A stretch of 64,000 bases of DNA from Pinibacter aurantiacus (GCF_019130065.1 NZ_JAHSPG010000008.1:62001-126000); one strand, 5' to 3'; shown: positions 34,281 through 43,828, counted from the first letter of the stretch. Numbers and translations are program-made. Notes: generated by a model not told the origin, from the sequence alone.

Positions 34281-34769
34281 TTAATTATCTGCTAAGTGCA
34301 AATATTGTTTTACTGAATAGAAATTGTTTTGATCAACCGATGCGTTTTGAATGCTGGAGGCAGGCGCAATAACAACCTTTAGTTTGGTAAATGTTACAGG
34401 CGTGGTATATATTGCTCCATCCATTTTTACTAAACGAACGGCCAATGTGTACACACTTGGGTTTGTAGATGTTTGATAAATGAAATAGCGTGTTTGGTAC
34501 AGACTTCCACTACCGATACCTGGAATAGGGTACCAGGTTGTTTCCTGTTCTGTTGATGGATTGTAATAAACCAATACGAGACTGGAGTCTATTTTACCTC
34601 TTGAAATATTTAAGGTATAGTTTGCGGACCCTCCTGATATGGTTTGGCTTCCGAAATTATATACTTCCACATTGGCGTTTCCCGGAGGGCCGTGTTCGCC
34701 CTTCTTACAGCTGGTAATAAATGCAGAGCACGAAAGGGCAAAAAGCAGGAAAAACTTTTCGATTTTCAT
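34281..34769 (-). CDS. Lipoprotein of unknown function
   Basis: The 162-residue product has a signal peptide with lipobox ITSC (Cys21) and Lys-Lys right after. A short GPPGNANV segment follows, then a beta-rich domain (about 35-150) with VYNFGSQTISGG, SLVLVYYNPST and TLAVRLVKM. I do not recognise a family. It should be attached to the outer membrane or inner membrane surface by its lipid; the charge after Cys does not settle which. The last few codons lie inside the 22-bp duplication by the palindrome. Confidence 0.75.
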   Translation of the reverse strand: MKIEKFFLLFALSCSAFITSCKKGEHGPPGNANVEVYNFGSQTISGGSANYTLNISRGKIDSSLVLVYYNPSTEQETTWYPIPGIGSGSLYQTRYFIYQTSTNPSVYTLAVRLVKMDGAIYTTPVTFTKLKVVIAPASSIQNASVDQNNFYSVKQYLHLADN

Positions 34770-34900
34770 AATAGAGTGTTTTTAAGTTTAATGGATCGTA
34801 AAAGAAGAGAAAAAAACACTTTCGTACAACCATTTCCGTTATATAACTCTATTATTTATTGAAAAAATACCGTTTTAGCAGAGCAGCTTGTTCGAACTTA

Positions 34901-36925
34901 TCATGAAATGACTTCTATAAAAGCATCTTTGCGCAGGAACTCAATGTAAATGCCTGTGCCATGATCCGGCTCACTTTTAATTTCCATGTGGCCATTAATG
35001 GCTTTTATTCTGTCCTGGATACTTTGCAGACCCATTCCTGATGAGGAAGAACGTCTTTCAGCGGGCATGCCGATACCATTGTCTTCAACAGTAAGATCAA
35101 GACCCTCTTCATGAAAGCAAATCTGTACCAGCGCCTCTGTGGCCTTGGAGTGTTTAAGAATATTATGCAAAAGTTCTTGTGTAATGCGATACAACAGCAA
35201 CTCAAATTCCTTGTTGAATTTTTTTACCGTGCCGACTGTCTGGAAAGAAATATTGATCGAATTGTTTCCCGCCATTCTTTCACAAAAATATTTGACTGCT
35301 TCTACCAACCCTTTTTGTAAAAGTATTTCGGGCATAATGTTGTGTGCCGTTTTACGCAATTCAACAGAGGCTTCTTTCAGCAACTTTAATCCTTCAGAAA
35401 AATTGCCTTCATTTTCCAGGTAGAGATCATTTTTTACCTGTTCGAAATTAATGGTCGATATGGCAAGCAAACCGCCAATGCCATCATGCAGTTCCTGGGC
35501 AATTCGGATGCGTTCTCTTTCCTCACCATTGATGGTTGCATTCAGCCTTGTGATCTCCATTTGCTGGTCAAAGCTGTTGATCTTTTCCTGTTGCAGTTTT
35601 TGTTTGTGCAAACTGTTCTTCCTCCACAGGAAAAACATCACCGTAAGAAATATAGCCACGATGCTCATGCATCCCAGCAAAAGATTTCTCTTATGCACTT
35701 TGTTTTTGGTTTCTTCTATAGCCAATTTTTGCTTGGCCAGCTCCTTATCTTTTTCTGAAAGACGATATCGTATTTCCAGCTGGTTAACCATGTCCAGCTT
35801 ATCTTTTTTCATTACACTGTCGTGCAACTTCAGGTAAAGATCTGCGTGCTGGTATGCTTTCTCGTATTCACCTTGTGCTTTGTACGATTCGGAGAGTATT
35901 TTATGTGCATCAATAATTTCGTTTCTTATCGGGCTTCCAGTTTCTTTTGCCCGCTGCAGATTCTCGTTAACAAGTGCTATTGTTTGAGGGAATTTCTTTT
36001 GCTGGTATAAAGCTTTCGCTTTTATAAGATTAGCAATGATGAGATAAAACGCATAGGACTCTCGGTATTTGGGAATCTTATCCAGATCCGTTACCTGATT
36101 TAAATATACTAATGCCTCTGCAGGTTTGTTTTCAATAAGATAGGCTTCAGATATATTTAGCAGCGTGGAAATTTTTCGCGGCAGATTAATGACTTTATCC
36201 TGCGTAATGAGATATTGCTTGAAGTAATTGCGCGACATCTCATATTGTTTGGCTGCATAGTAATACAGCCCTTGCAGAAAGTATAGTTTTGCGACAACGT
36301 TTGTCGTGTCCTGGATGCGTTTAACCGCAATCTTTGCTTTTTCAACGTACTGATGAGCCGTATATTCCATGTGTGCAAAGTCGTAGTCCATATTCAACCA
36401 GAAGGCAGTGAGTTTGATGTATACATCTATTTCAAACTCTGGTGCATTTATATTGCCGCTTGTTATCTCGTCGTTTAAGAGATAGTAGAAATAGGCAGAT
36501 GAATCTTTTTTGCCCTTTTCGTCGTAGGCTTCTGCAAGCAAAACGTGTATGTCTGCCTTAAGCTTGGGGTTTGTGAGATTGTATTTTGAATATAGCGAGA
36601 GTGCAAGATTTCCCTGGTCAATAACTTTATCAATATTGGCTCCCGAAAACCATGTGCCAATGTTTACAAGAGTGTTTACTATGCCATTGCCATAATTGAT
36701 GGTTTTGCTTTTTTCCAAAGCCTCATTTAACAGAGCAAGAGATTTTTCCGGTTGGGAGTTTCTTAACTTATGGCTTTCGGCCCAAAGTTTTTTGATTGTG
36801 GCAGTGTCTGCAGAAAACTGCTCATTGCTTTTGTTCTGTCCAAAAGAGTATGAACAAAACAACGCCAGCAGCACTTGCAGGTACGTGATTAAAAGCAGTT
36901 CTCGTTTAATAAAGGGGCATCGCAT
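34901..36925 (-). CDS. TPR-containing sensor histidine kinase (HisKA_3/NarL-type)
   Basis: The 674-residue protein begins with a signal peptide or anchor (about 1-29). A periplasmic region of TPR-type repeats (about 40-400) is followed by a membrane span (about 413-436; LLGCMSIVAIFLTVMFFLW), a coiled coil (MFFLW to IT), the dimerisation helix with the phospho-accepting His in RIRIAQELHDGIGG (about 478) and a HATPase domain (VEDNGIGMP near 635). Such kinases phosphorylate a LuxR/NarL-type regulator. No regulator is next to it, so it is an orphan here. The start at 36925 is the first of two ATG codons; the second is out of frame. Confidence 0.9.
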   Translation of the reverse strand: MRCPFIKRELLLITYLQVLLALFCSYSFGQNKSNEQFSADTATIKKLWAESHKLRNSQPEKSLALLNEALEKSKTINYGNGIVNTLVNIGTWFSGANIDKVIDQGNLALSLYSKYNLTNPKLKADIHVLLAEAYDEKGKKDSSAYFYYLLNDEITSGNINAPEFEIDVYIKLTAFWLNMDYDFAHMEYTAHQYVEKAKIAVKRIQDTTNVVAKLYFLQGLYYYAAKQYEMSRNYFKQYLITQDKVINLPRKISTLLNISEAYLIENKPAEALVYLNQVTDLDKIPKYRESYAFYLIIANLIKAKALYQQKKFPQTIALVNENLQRAKETGSPIRNEIIDAHKILSESYKAQGEYEKAYQHADLYLKLHDSVMKKDKLDMVNQLEIRYRLSEKDKELAKQKLAIEETKNKVHKRNLLLGCMSIVAIFLTVMFFLWRKNSLHKQKLQQEKINSFDQQMEITRLNATINGEERERIRIAQELHDGIGGLLAISTINFEQVKNDLYLENEGNFSEGLKLLKEASVELRKTAHNIMPEILLQKGLVEAVKYFCERMAGNNSINISFQTVGTVKKFNKEFELLLYRITQELLHNILKHSKATEALVQICFHEEGLDLTVEDNGIGMPAERRSSSSGMGLQSIQDRIKAINGHMEIKSEPDHGTGIYIEFLRKDAFIEVIS

Positions 36926-37283
36926 AGGCCGTTTTGGTTAACAGGTTCTATCGTTTTGTGATAACAAAAAATAAAACTTTCATAAAGCAATTGCAGTTGT
37001 AATAGAGTGTCGATGGTTTGTCTGTTGTTATAACTGTGCAGCGGATAACAGGCGTCCTCAGCAGTTAATAAGCCTTCATTAAGATCAGGCAATATAGTGG
37101 TTTCTACTCAATTTATTAAAGTATCGGTCGTCAATCCTAAAATTTTTCCTGCAAAACTTTTGTTCACGGCAGCGGCCACTGTTGGTAAGATATACCGTAT
37201 CAACTAGTTAGAATATAAGAGCTTCAATTAATAATGGAGAATCTTGGAAAAAAACCCAAACGCGTTTTAACTGTCAACGGCAT
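36926..37283. other. Intergenic region between the kinase and acyl-CoA synthetase genes
   Basis: No gene or repeat element seen. It is AT-rich and should include the kinase promoter on the minus strand, though no exact TAnnTTTG is near the start. Confidence 0.5.
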
Positions 37284-37319
37284 AAAACAAAACCGGCTCC
37301 ATTTTTATCGGAGCCGGTG
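37284..37319 (-). terminator. Terminator of the acyl-CoA synthetase gene
   Basis: On the minus strand ACCGGCTCC pairs with GGAGCCGGT around a nine-base loop and TTTTG and T-rich sequence follow. Confidence 0.9.
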
Positions 37320-37346
37320 ATGATCAAATTTATTTGACAGGTAAAA

Positions 37347-39137
37347 TTATGCGTACATCGCTTCAATTACCGGCCGGTATTTTTCCATTACCACCTTTCT
37401 TTTCAAACTCAACTTAGGAGTAAGCTCACCGGAGTTTATTGACCAATCATTTGCCAGCAACTCAAATTTTTTCACTTGCTCTACATGATTGAAAAACTTG
37501 TTATACTCGTTGATGATCTCTTTGTAAAAAGTGATTACACGAGGCTCTTTGATAATCTCTTCATTGCTGGTAAATGGAATGTTTTGCTTTTTGCACCACT
37601 CTTTTAAATTAGAGAAAGAAGGTACAATAACCGCCGACACGAATTTTCTTTCCGAGCCTATTACCATTACCTGTTCTATGTACATTGATTCTTTTAATTT
37701 ATTCTCAATAGGCAATGGCGCAACGTATTTACCGCCGCTGGTTTTGAACAATTCTTTTTTGCGATCAGTTATCTTCAAAAATTTGTCGTCTACCATTGTA
37801 CCAATATCGCCGGTGTGGAACCAGCCATCGGTAATTTCATCTGCAGTAAGATCGGGGCGTTTGTAGTAGCCCATCATTATGTTGTCTCCCTTCACCAGCA
37901 ACTCACCATCTTCTGCAAATTTTGCCTGCACCTGGTTGATCAACGGGCCGGTGGTTCCAAATTTTCTACCCTCTTCATCGAACCTGTTTACACTTATAAC
38001 AGGCGATGTTTCTGTAAGGCCATAGCCTTCCATAATAGGAATGCCGGCTGCTGTAAAAATTCTTATAAGCCGTACCTGGCAAGCCGCTCCGCCTGTTACA
38101 ATGCACTGCAATTGACCGCCAAGACCTTCACGCCACTTGCTGAAGATAAGTTTGTTGGCAATGGCCAATTGCATATTGTACCACATTCCCTGGTTTTGAT
38201 TGATCTCAAATTTTGTCGCAAGTTCATGCGCCCAGAAAAATAATTTCTTTTTAACGCCAGTCAGGTCAGCGCCTTTTTGCATAATGCGTTCGTATACTTT
38301 TTCCAGCAAACGCGGCACGGTGGTGAACAAGGTTGGTTTTACCTCCTGTAAATTTTCACCAATGGTATCAAGGCTTTCCGCGTAGTAAATGGAAGCGCCT
38401 TTAAACATATAAATGTAGCTAACCATTCTTTCAAAAATGTGATTGAGTGGTAAAAAGCTCAACGCTCTGAATCTATTACCCGGCGGAAAACAAGGCATGC
38501 TGCTTTGCACGTTGCTCAGGATATTTTTGTGAGAAAGCATGACTCCTTTAGGAGTTCCCGTTGTTCCTGAAGTATATATGATGGTAGCGAGATCTTCGTA
38601 CCCGATAGTCTTGGCAATTTCTTTTACTTTTTCAATAGCTTCCGGGGTAGACTTTTGAAAAACTTCTTTCCAATGCGCCGCATTGGGAACATGCTCAAAA
38701 CTGAAAATATGCTGAAGGCTTGGCACCTTATGTTTGATGCTGAATATTTTTGTGTAGGTTTCCTCGTCGTTAACGAAGGCCATTTTTATTTGTGCATCAT
38801 TCAAAATGAATTCTAGCTCATGCACATTAATAGTAGGGTAAACGGGAACGAGCACCGCGCCGGTTTGCTGAACTGCGAGATCGAGCATGATCCACTCCGG
38901 GCGATTTTTGGCGAGAATAACTACCTTGTCGCGATTTTCGAGGCTCATGTCATTGCCACTAATGCCTAAATTGAACAAACCTCCGCTTAATTTTTCGGTA
39001 GTGTCTTTTACTTCCTGCGTACTGTATTTTTTCCATTGTCCGTTTTCCTTTGCAGCAAGCATGTCTTCAATAGGGCTTCTTTCCAAATGATACTGAACAC
39101 AATCAAAAAGTCTCGTTGGATTTGTAATCATAGTCAA
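37347..39137 (-). CDS. Long-chain acyl-CoA synthetase (AMP-binding)
   Basis: Activates fatty acids to acyl-CoA with ATP at the inner side of the membrane. The 596-residue protein has the AMP-binding signature TIIYTSGTTGTPKGVMLSHKN (about 196-216), GYGLTETSP further on (about 375), GWFHTGDIG (about 446), and LKITDRKKELFKTSGGKYVAP (about 458-478), with the C-terminal lysine in LTPKLSLKRKVV (about 580). The family start could be MTMITNP (39137) or the next Met two codons later. It stands alone with its own terminator. Confidence 0.92.
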   Translation of the reverse strand: MTMITNPTRLFDCVQYHLERSPIEDMLAAKENGQWKKYSTQEVKDTTEKLSGGLFNLGISGNDMSLENRDKVVILAKNRPEWIMLDLAVQQTGAVLVPVYPTINVHELEFILNDAQIKMAFVNDEETYTKIFSIKHKVPSLQHIFSFEHVPNAAHWKEVFQKSTPEAIEKVKEIAKTIGYEDLATIIYTSGTTGTPKGVMLSHKNILSNVQSSMPCFPPGNRFRALSFLPLNHIFERMVSYIYMFKGASIYYAESLDTIGENLQEVKPTLFTTVPRLLEKVYERIMQKGADLTGVKKKLFFWAHELATKFEINQNQGMWYNMQLAIANKLIFSKWREGLGGQLQCIVTGGAACQVRLIRIFTAAGIPIMEGYGLTETSPVISVNRFDEEGRKFGTTGPLINQVQAKFAEDGELLVKGDNIMMGYYKRPDLTADEITDGWFHTGDIGTMVDDKFLKITDRKKELFKTSGGKYVAPLPIENKLKESMYIEQVMVIGSERKFVSAVIVPSFSNLKEWCKKQNIPFTSNEEIIKEPRVITFYKEIINEYNKFFNHVEQVKKFELLANDWSINSGELTPKLSLKRKVVMEKYRPVIEAMYA

Positions 39138-39192
39138 TCGTTAAACTTAATCTACCGCTTTGTTTACAGCCTCAATTTAATCAAATCCTTCT

Positions 39193-39372
39193 TAATTGAA
39201 AATTGAAAGTTGAAAATTGAAAGTGGAACGCAGATTTTCATGATTGTGATGATTAATCATGATTTGAAATTTGAATACTCCTAATCCCAAGACCCAATTT
39301 AAGAATCTTATCTAATCGTAATGATCATGAAAATCTGCGTTCTACAGCATTTTCAATTTTCAACTTTCAATT
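39193..39372. repeat. Nested inverted-repeat element (TGAAAAT outer, AACGCAG inner), copy 2
   Basis: Outer TTGAAAAT/TTGAAAG heptamers enclose inner AACGCAGATTTTCATGATT arms. The right outer arm begins at the aminotransferase stop codon. Same order as at 24784-24940. Confidence 0.88.
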
Positions 39373-40672
39373 ACGCCTTCAGTGTTTGCAAAGCCTTCAC
39401 ACAAGTCTGCACTTCTTCTTCTGAATTAAGAATGCACGGAGTTAATCTTACATAACTTACCCGGTATGGAGAGGAGCTTGCAATAATCTTTTTTTCGTGC
39501 AGCTTCGCAACCACCTTGTCGGGATCTTTAAAGCCCGCTACATCAAAACAATTGATCGCTGCTGATAGTGAAGGAGAGACGGGCGTGTGGAGCGTAATAT
39601 TTTTCATTTCTTTCAAATTTTTTTTCAGCAGCGTACTTAGTTCATGGCTGCGCGATTCAATTTTGTCGCGGCCAATTTGAGTATGAAATTCGAAAGCTTT
39701 CGGCAGCGCCCATCTGTGCTCAAAGGAGTGAAAACCTCCCGGTGTGCACCAATCACCAAATGGAATTTTACCTTCCGGTACCATTCCCAGCCACATGCCA
39801 TATGCATAATTGGAAAATGCAGGAATTGTTGGACTAAGTTGATTCCATGTGTCTTTCTTCGCCCATAGAATGCCCGTGCCACGAGGCCCGAATATCCATT
39901 TGTGTGTACTGGCAACAAAAAAATCACAGCCAAGATCTTTCATCGTAAAGTTTTCAATGCCGGTTCCATGAACACCATCAACAGCAAAATAGATGCGCCT
40001 TCCGTGTTTCGCACTCACCGCTTTCACAGCGTCTGTCATTGCTTTGATAGGGAGTTTTACACCAGTGCAAGAATGCACCCATGTAACAGCAACCAATTTT
40101 GTTCTTGGGGTTATGGCGTTTGTAAGTGCTGTTACTATTTCATCAACACTGACTTTTGCGGCATCTTCATAAAGGGTGATCCTTCTTATCGTTGCATTGC
40201 TTTTTGAAGCTGCGAACTCTAATGATTTTTCTGTGGCGTAGTGATCATGCACTGTGGTAAGCACTTCATCATTTTCTGTTAGTCTAAATCCGTTATACAA
40301 CATGGCGAGTCCCATGGTAGTGCTGTCTGTCAACGCTATTTCTTTTGGATCCACATCAAAAAATTTACCGGCAGATTCCATTATGCTATCTTCCATAGTG
40401 GGATAACTGCTTTCCCAATATCCGCATGGGTTTGCATCGAGCATTTTGCGGTGATAGTCGATCGCATCTCTAACTGGTTTTGGATGCGAGGCGAGCAACA
40501 TTAGTGCCATGTGAATGTAGTCGGTCTGCAGCAGAAATTGCTGACGCACGGAGGCCCATGAATCAACTTTGAAAGGAGCATTATGTAAAGATTCGGAATG
40601 AGATATTTTGGGCAATATAGATGCGCCTGTAAGCAACAAGCCTGCATCTTTTAGAAAACTTCTGCGTTGCAT
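39371..40672 (-). CDS. Class V aminotransferase-like PLP protein with Tat signal
   Basis: The 433-residue protein starts MQRRSFLKDAGLLLTGASIL, a Tat leader, so a folded, cofactor-loaded enzyme should be exported to the periplasm. The PLP domain resembles cysteine desulfurase/isopenicillin N epimerase-type proteins: SYPTMEDSIMESAG early on, STTMGLAMLYNGF, VTWVHSCTGVKLPI, FAVDGVHGTG and the PLP lysine in FFVASTHKWIFGPRGTG. Substrate unknown. The frame continues up to 40750, but that extension gives no leader and is not homologous. The stop is within the nested repeat element. Confidence 0.88.
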   Translation of the reverse strand: MQRRSFLKDAGLLLTGASILPKISHSESLHNAPFKVDSWASVRQQFLLQTDYIHMALMLLASHPKPVRDAIDYHRKMLDANPCGYWESSYPTMEDSIMESAGKFFDVDPKEIALTDSTTMGLAMLYNGFRLTENDEVLTTVHDHYATEKSLEFAASKSNATIRRITLYEDAAKVSVDEIVTALTNAITPRTKLVAVTWVHSCTGVKLPIKAMTDAVKAVSAKHGRRIYFAVDGVHGTGIENFTMKDLGCDFFVASTHKWIFGPRGTGILWAKKDTWNQLSPTIPAFSNYAYGMWLGMVPEGKIPFGDWCTPGGFHSFEHRWALPKAFEFHTQIGRDKIESRSHELSTLLKKNLKEMKNITLHTPVSPSLSAAINCFDVAGFKDPDKVVAKLHEKKIIASSSPYRVSYVRLTPCILNSEEEVQTCVKALQTLKA

Positions 40673-40903
40673 ATAAGAGAGATTTAGCGGTTGTGAAAGA
40701 TGTGAATACAATACACAGTGAAGCATTTCCCGGCTGGAGTCGTAAAACAATCGTTAGTGGATGTCCGATACAAAAGAAAACAAATAAGATGAGTTTTGCA
40801 ATCTACCTGCTTACCGTCGGAGCAACGTGTTGTTTGCCACCGAGAACACAAAGGTTTTGATGCAGCTTGGCTTCTTCTGTGTTTTCTGTGGCAAATCAAA
40901 AAC

Positions 40904-40942
40904 GAAAAAGCGTCGGCAAGTTTCAAACTCGCCGACGCTTTT
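40904..40942 (-). terminator. Terminator of the sigma-factor operon
   Basis: On the minus strand AAAAGCGTCGGC pairs with GCCGACGCTTTT around GAGTTTGAAACTT, followed by TTCG and T-rich sequence. Confidence 0.85.
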
Positions 40943-40961
40943 CAATTATTAAATTCTTCTT

Positions 40962-41843
40962 CTAAAAAGATTGATTGCTAAACCTTACACCAATTGCATA
41001 AGGTGTTTGATTGATGCCATTTTTGAAAATGCTTTTAGATGCATAAGAACCATATAGCTTGATGAAGCCTAACTGCAGTTCCGCTATGTAAGACAACTTA
41101 AATTGTTCCAGGTCGAAGTTGTTGTGGATCTTGTTTTTCCCTTGCTCGTTAATGATTTTTTGGCGAGAAGAATACAAGTAACCCATGCTAACACCGGCGC
41201 TCAATCCAAAGCTTTCCCATGCCTTTTTTCCAGGTGTAAAGTTGAAGTTCAACATTACAGGTACGGCCAGGTAATCCGTCGCCAGTTTATTCTTCGAATA
41301 GTTTTGAGCGCGATCGAGGTAGTAGCTGTAACCATTTGTAGGGTCGGTATCAAAACGAACTGGTTGTGAATAGCGGAAGTTGTAAAGTTCCAAACCGAGG
41401 CCATATTTCAAGTTAAGAATGTGCTGAACCAAATTCAAACGCTGCATGAAAAACCAGATGTTTACGTTAACAGACTTTCCGTTGCGAAGATCGAACCAAT
41501 CCTTATTGCCACTTCCCGCCGGAGAAAATAGTTGTTGTACTGCCGGCGAATTGTAATTTGTTTGATCGTTCATGTTGTTGAACCCAAAGTCAAACACGAG
41601 CCAGTTGGTGCTAAGGTTAGGATTGCGTTTTTTCTTTGGAAGATTTACGTAGAAATCTTTCTTATGGTGTTTTTCCGGTTCTTGCTGCTGGTCGCCCGGC
41701 GTTTTGATGATGATCATGCCGCCTACCACGATGGTATCATTCTTAGGTTTGGTTGTGTCAGCCTGAGGACGGGTGGTATCAGATTGTGCCATGCTGATGG
41801 TAGTGATACATAAGGCGGCTAGTAGTAAATACAGTTTGTGCAT
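40962..41843 (-). CDS. Outer membrane beta-barrel protein of a sigma factor operon
   Basis: The 293-residue product has a signal peptide (about 1-20; MHKLYLLLAALCITTISMAQ). A Thr/Lys/Asp-rich linker (21-70) includes KHHKKDFYVNLPKKKR, then a PorT/OmpW-like barrel of alternating strands (STNWLVFDFGF, LKYGLGLELYNFRY, LGFIKLYGSYA and ending GVRFSNQSF with terminal Phe). The open frame begins at 41906, but the Met at 41843 begins the leader. It is last of three genes (sigma, anti-sigma, this), 78 bp behind the anti-sigma gene. Confidence 0.82.
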   Translation of the reverse strand: MHKLYLLLAALCITTISMAQSDTTRPQADTTKPKNDTIVVGGMIIIKTPGDQQQEPEKHHKKDFYVNLPKKKRNPNLSTNWLVFDFGFNNMNDQTNYNSPAVQQLFSPAGSGNKDWFDLRNGKSVNVNIWFFMQRLNLVQHILNLKYGLGLELYNFRYSQPVRFDTDPTNGYSYYLDRAQNYSKNKLATDYLAVPVMLNFNFTPGKKAWESFGLSAGVSMGYLYSSRQKIINEQGKNKIHNNFDLEQFKLSYIAELQLGFIKLYGSYASKSIFKNGINQTPYAIGVRFSNQSF

Positions 41844-41921
41844 ATACTTGTTGTTTAAAAGAATTAATGAATTTTGGAATAATGGTTTGGGCTGTTGTTG
41901 GGTCAATCGCTTTTGCCCGTG

Positions 41922-43055
41922 TTATTTTGTAGCGATTGCAAAATTGCCAATCATAATGCCTGGTCTTTCCTCGGGATCAACATTTGCATTACGTTCAATC
42001 ACCCGGGTAGCTTTGCGGATGAAGCCTCTTAATCCGCTTTTTCTACCAACTGATGATTCGTTATTGGCAAGATCTGCATTGTCGGTTGTTTGCTCATTGC
42101 TTTCACTTGCAAGTGTGGCGCTCGTTATGTTGGGTTTAATGTGTTCGTTTATCTTTCCTACGTTTGGATCATTCACTGCAACATCGTTTATCAAAGGCTC
42201 TACTTTGGTAGATGTCAGTTTAGGATCATCATTTATCGCAATGGACGGATTTGTAGCTGCATTGTTTTTCACCTCATTGCCATTGGTTGCAGAAGGTGTT
42301 CCTGTATGCTGGCTATCTGTGCTCACTCGGCTTTTTACTTCACTTGTTGTTGTGATACCTACCGAAGATGGGTTCTTAATGCCATCAGGATTTTCCGTTT
42401 GCTGACCTGCCGGCGCAACATTTTCTGGCTGCGTAGTTGGTTGAATTTTGGTTGACGCCGGGTTGCTTTCAACCGCACCATTCTTTTGATTGCTACCAAC
42501 CGATGCGATTGGGCGTTCAACTGATTTGCCGGTAAACAAATTGCTCTTATTGAACCATAACAATCCTGCGATCACAATTACTGCCGCTGCTGCAGACCAT
42601 CTTAACCATGCGAAGTAAATCACCTTTTCGGTCTTCTCATGTTTATACAAAACCTCTTTGTTTTCAAATATTATTGCTTTATCTGCTTCCAGTCTTGCTT
42701 TTTGAATAAGTTCAAAATCAACTTTGTATTGCGGATGATCTTGCACAAATTCTTCCACCAGTTTTTCTTCGGAGGTCGTTAACTCGCCATCGTGATATAG
42801 TACGAAATATTCTTCGCGGTTATCGGCGGTTATAGTTACTGCGTTCTCCCTTTTAAAAAGACCTTCTATACCAGGGAAAACAATTTTTTCTTCTGGTAGA
42901 AAAAGGGATTGTTGCAGGGCATCCAATTCTGCGTGGAGGTCCGGATTTTGTTCCACAAATACATCAACGGCGTTCCTTTCCGCAACCGACAACTCATTGT
43001 CAATGTACAGTAGAAAATATTCTTCGTAATTATGGCGGTTTATTTCCATTTTCAT
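41922..43055 (-). CDS. Probable anti-sigma factor with a duplicated cytoplasmic domain
   Basis: The 377-residue membrane protein follows an ECF sigma gene by 18 bp. Two copies of one 60-residue unit make up residues 5-70 and 72-138 (NYEEYFLLYIDNELSVAE and NREEYFVLYHDGELTTSE, each with the EYF-LY-D-EL pattern). This is the anti-sigma N-terminal (zf-HC2-like) style without zinc ligands. A single membrane span covers about 150-168 (WSAAAAVIVIAGLLWF). The rest (170-377) is Asn/Thr/Pro-rich and low complexity, presumably periplasmic. It should hold the sigma factor until a signal arrives; the signal is unknown. Confidence 0.82.
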   Translation of the reverse strand: MKMEINRHNYEEYFLLYIDNELSVAERNAVDVFVEQNPDLHAELDALQQSLFLPEEKIVFPGIEGLFKRENAVTITADNREEYFVLYHDGELTTSEEKLVEEFVQDHPQYKVDFELIQKARLEADKAIIFENKEVLYKHEKTEKVIYFAWLRWSAAAAVIVIAGLLWFNKSNLFTGKSVERPIASVGSNQKNGAVESNPASTKIQPTTQPENVAPAGQQTENPDGIKNPSSVGITTTSEVKSRVSTDSQHTGTPSATNGNEVKNNAATNPSIAINDDPKLTSTKVEPLINDVAVNDPNVGKINEHIKPNITSATLASESNEQTTDNADLANNESSVGRKSGLRGFIRKATRVIERNANVDPEERPGIMIGNFAIATK

Positions 43056-43073
43056 TTCGTTGTTTGATAAGCC

Positions 43074-43559
43074 TTATAAAACATTTTCAGGACTTACCAA
43101 ATAGTTTTTCAATAAAATACGTGCCCGGTGCAAATATACCTTCACCTGGCTTTCGCTGAGATTGGTGATTGCACCGATTTCTTCATAGGAATATCCTTCA
43201 TAATCTTTCAGCAGGACAAGGCTTCGCTGTGTTTCGTTTAGCCGGGATAAGGCTTCTTCCAGTATTCGCTTAAGGTTATTGGTTGGTTTATTGCTAATGC
43301 TAGTTGATTCGTGAAATTCGTCTTTTAGGTGTATTCTTTTCACTTTTCGCAAATGATCGATCATTTGATGATATGCGATGGTAAAAAGGTATGATTTGCT
43401 TTTTTCTGCATCAATTTCCTCCCTGTTGCGCCACAATTTTTCAAAAGCCGTCTGCACCACGTCCCGCGCATCTTCTTCATGACGAAGATTCTTCACGATA
43501 AACCGGTATACATTATCGGCATAGTTTCTAACGCATTCGTTGTAGTCCTTTTCTGTCAT
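43074..43559 (-). CDS. RNA polymerase sigma factor, ECF type
   Basis: The 161-residue protein contains sigma region 2 (about 5-75: NYADNVYRFIVKNL, DVVQTAFEKLWRN, AYHQMIDHLRKV) and region 4 (about 95-155: LNETQRSLVLLKDYEGYSYE to SESQVKVYLHRARILLK). It directs polymerase to a small regulon, likely including its own operon (anti-sigma and an outer membrane protein follow). The start MTEKDYNE is the only sensible ATG. Confidence 0.92.
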   Translation of the reverse strand: MTEKDYNECVRNYADNVYRFIVKNLRHEEDARDVVQTAFEKLWRNREEIDAEKSKSYLFTIAYHQMIDHLRKVKRIHLKDEFHESTSISNKPTNNLKRILEEALSRLNETQRSLVLLKDYEGYSYEEIGAITNLSESQVKVYLHRARILLKNYLVSPENVL

Positions 43560-43646
43560 AAACAGCAGCTCTAACGGTAATGTTGATGTTTAATTTAATA
43601 GTTATACGCTGGGAGGTACGGGAATGTTACAAAAAATCTGAAAATT

Positions 43647-43774
43647 ACGTGAAACGTGAAAGGTTAATCGTGAATGCGTCTCTTTGCACAGTGCGAAAGT
43701 TCAAAATGCTGCTGGTTCTCAGGCGTTCAGCGTCCCATTCACGATTGACGATTGACTATTCACGCTCTTCACGT
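43647..43774. repeat. Inverted GTGAATC heptamer element, copy 2
   Basis: Left arm GTGAAACGTGAAAGGTTAAT and right arm ATTCACGATTGACGATTGAC flank a core with GCACAGTGCGAAAGTTCAAA, which matches GCACAGGACGGAACTTCAAA of copy 1 at 29231. Confidence 0.88.
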
Positions 43775-43777
43775 CGA

Positions 43778-43800
43778 TAAAAAAACCAGCCGAAGCTGGT
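43778..43800 (-). terminator. Terminator of the 67-residue gene
   Basis: On the minus strand ACCAGC-TTCG-GCTGGT is followed by seven T. Confidence 0.85.
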
Positions 43801-43828
43801 TATATTGAGTAGGGATGAAATTAATATT

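Noticed and set aside
34901-36925. The TPR kinase as part of a full two-component pair
   Set aside because: No response regulator gene is adjacent on either side.
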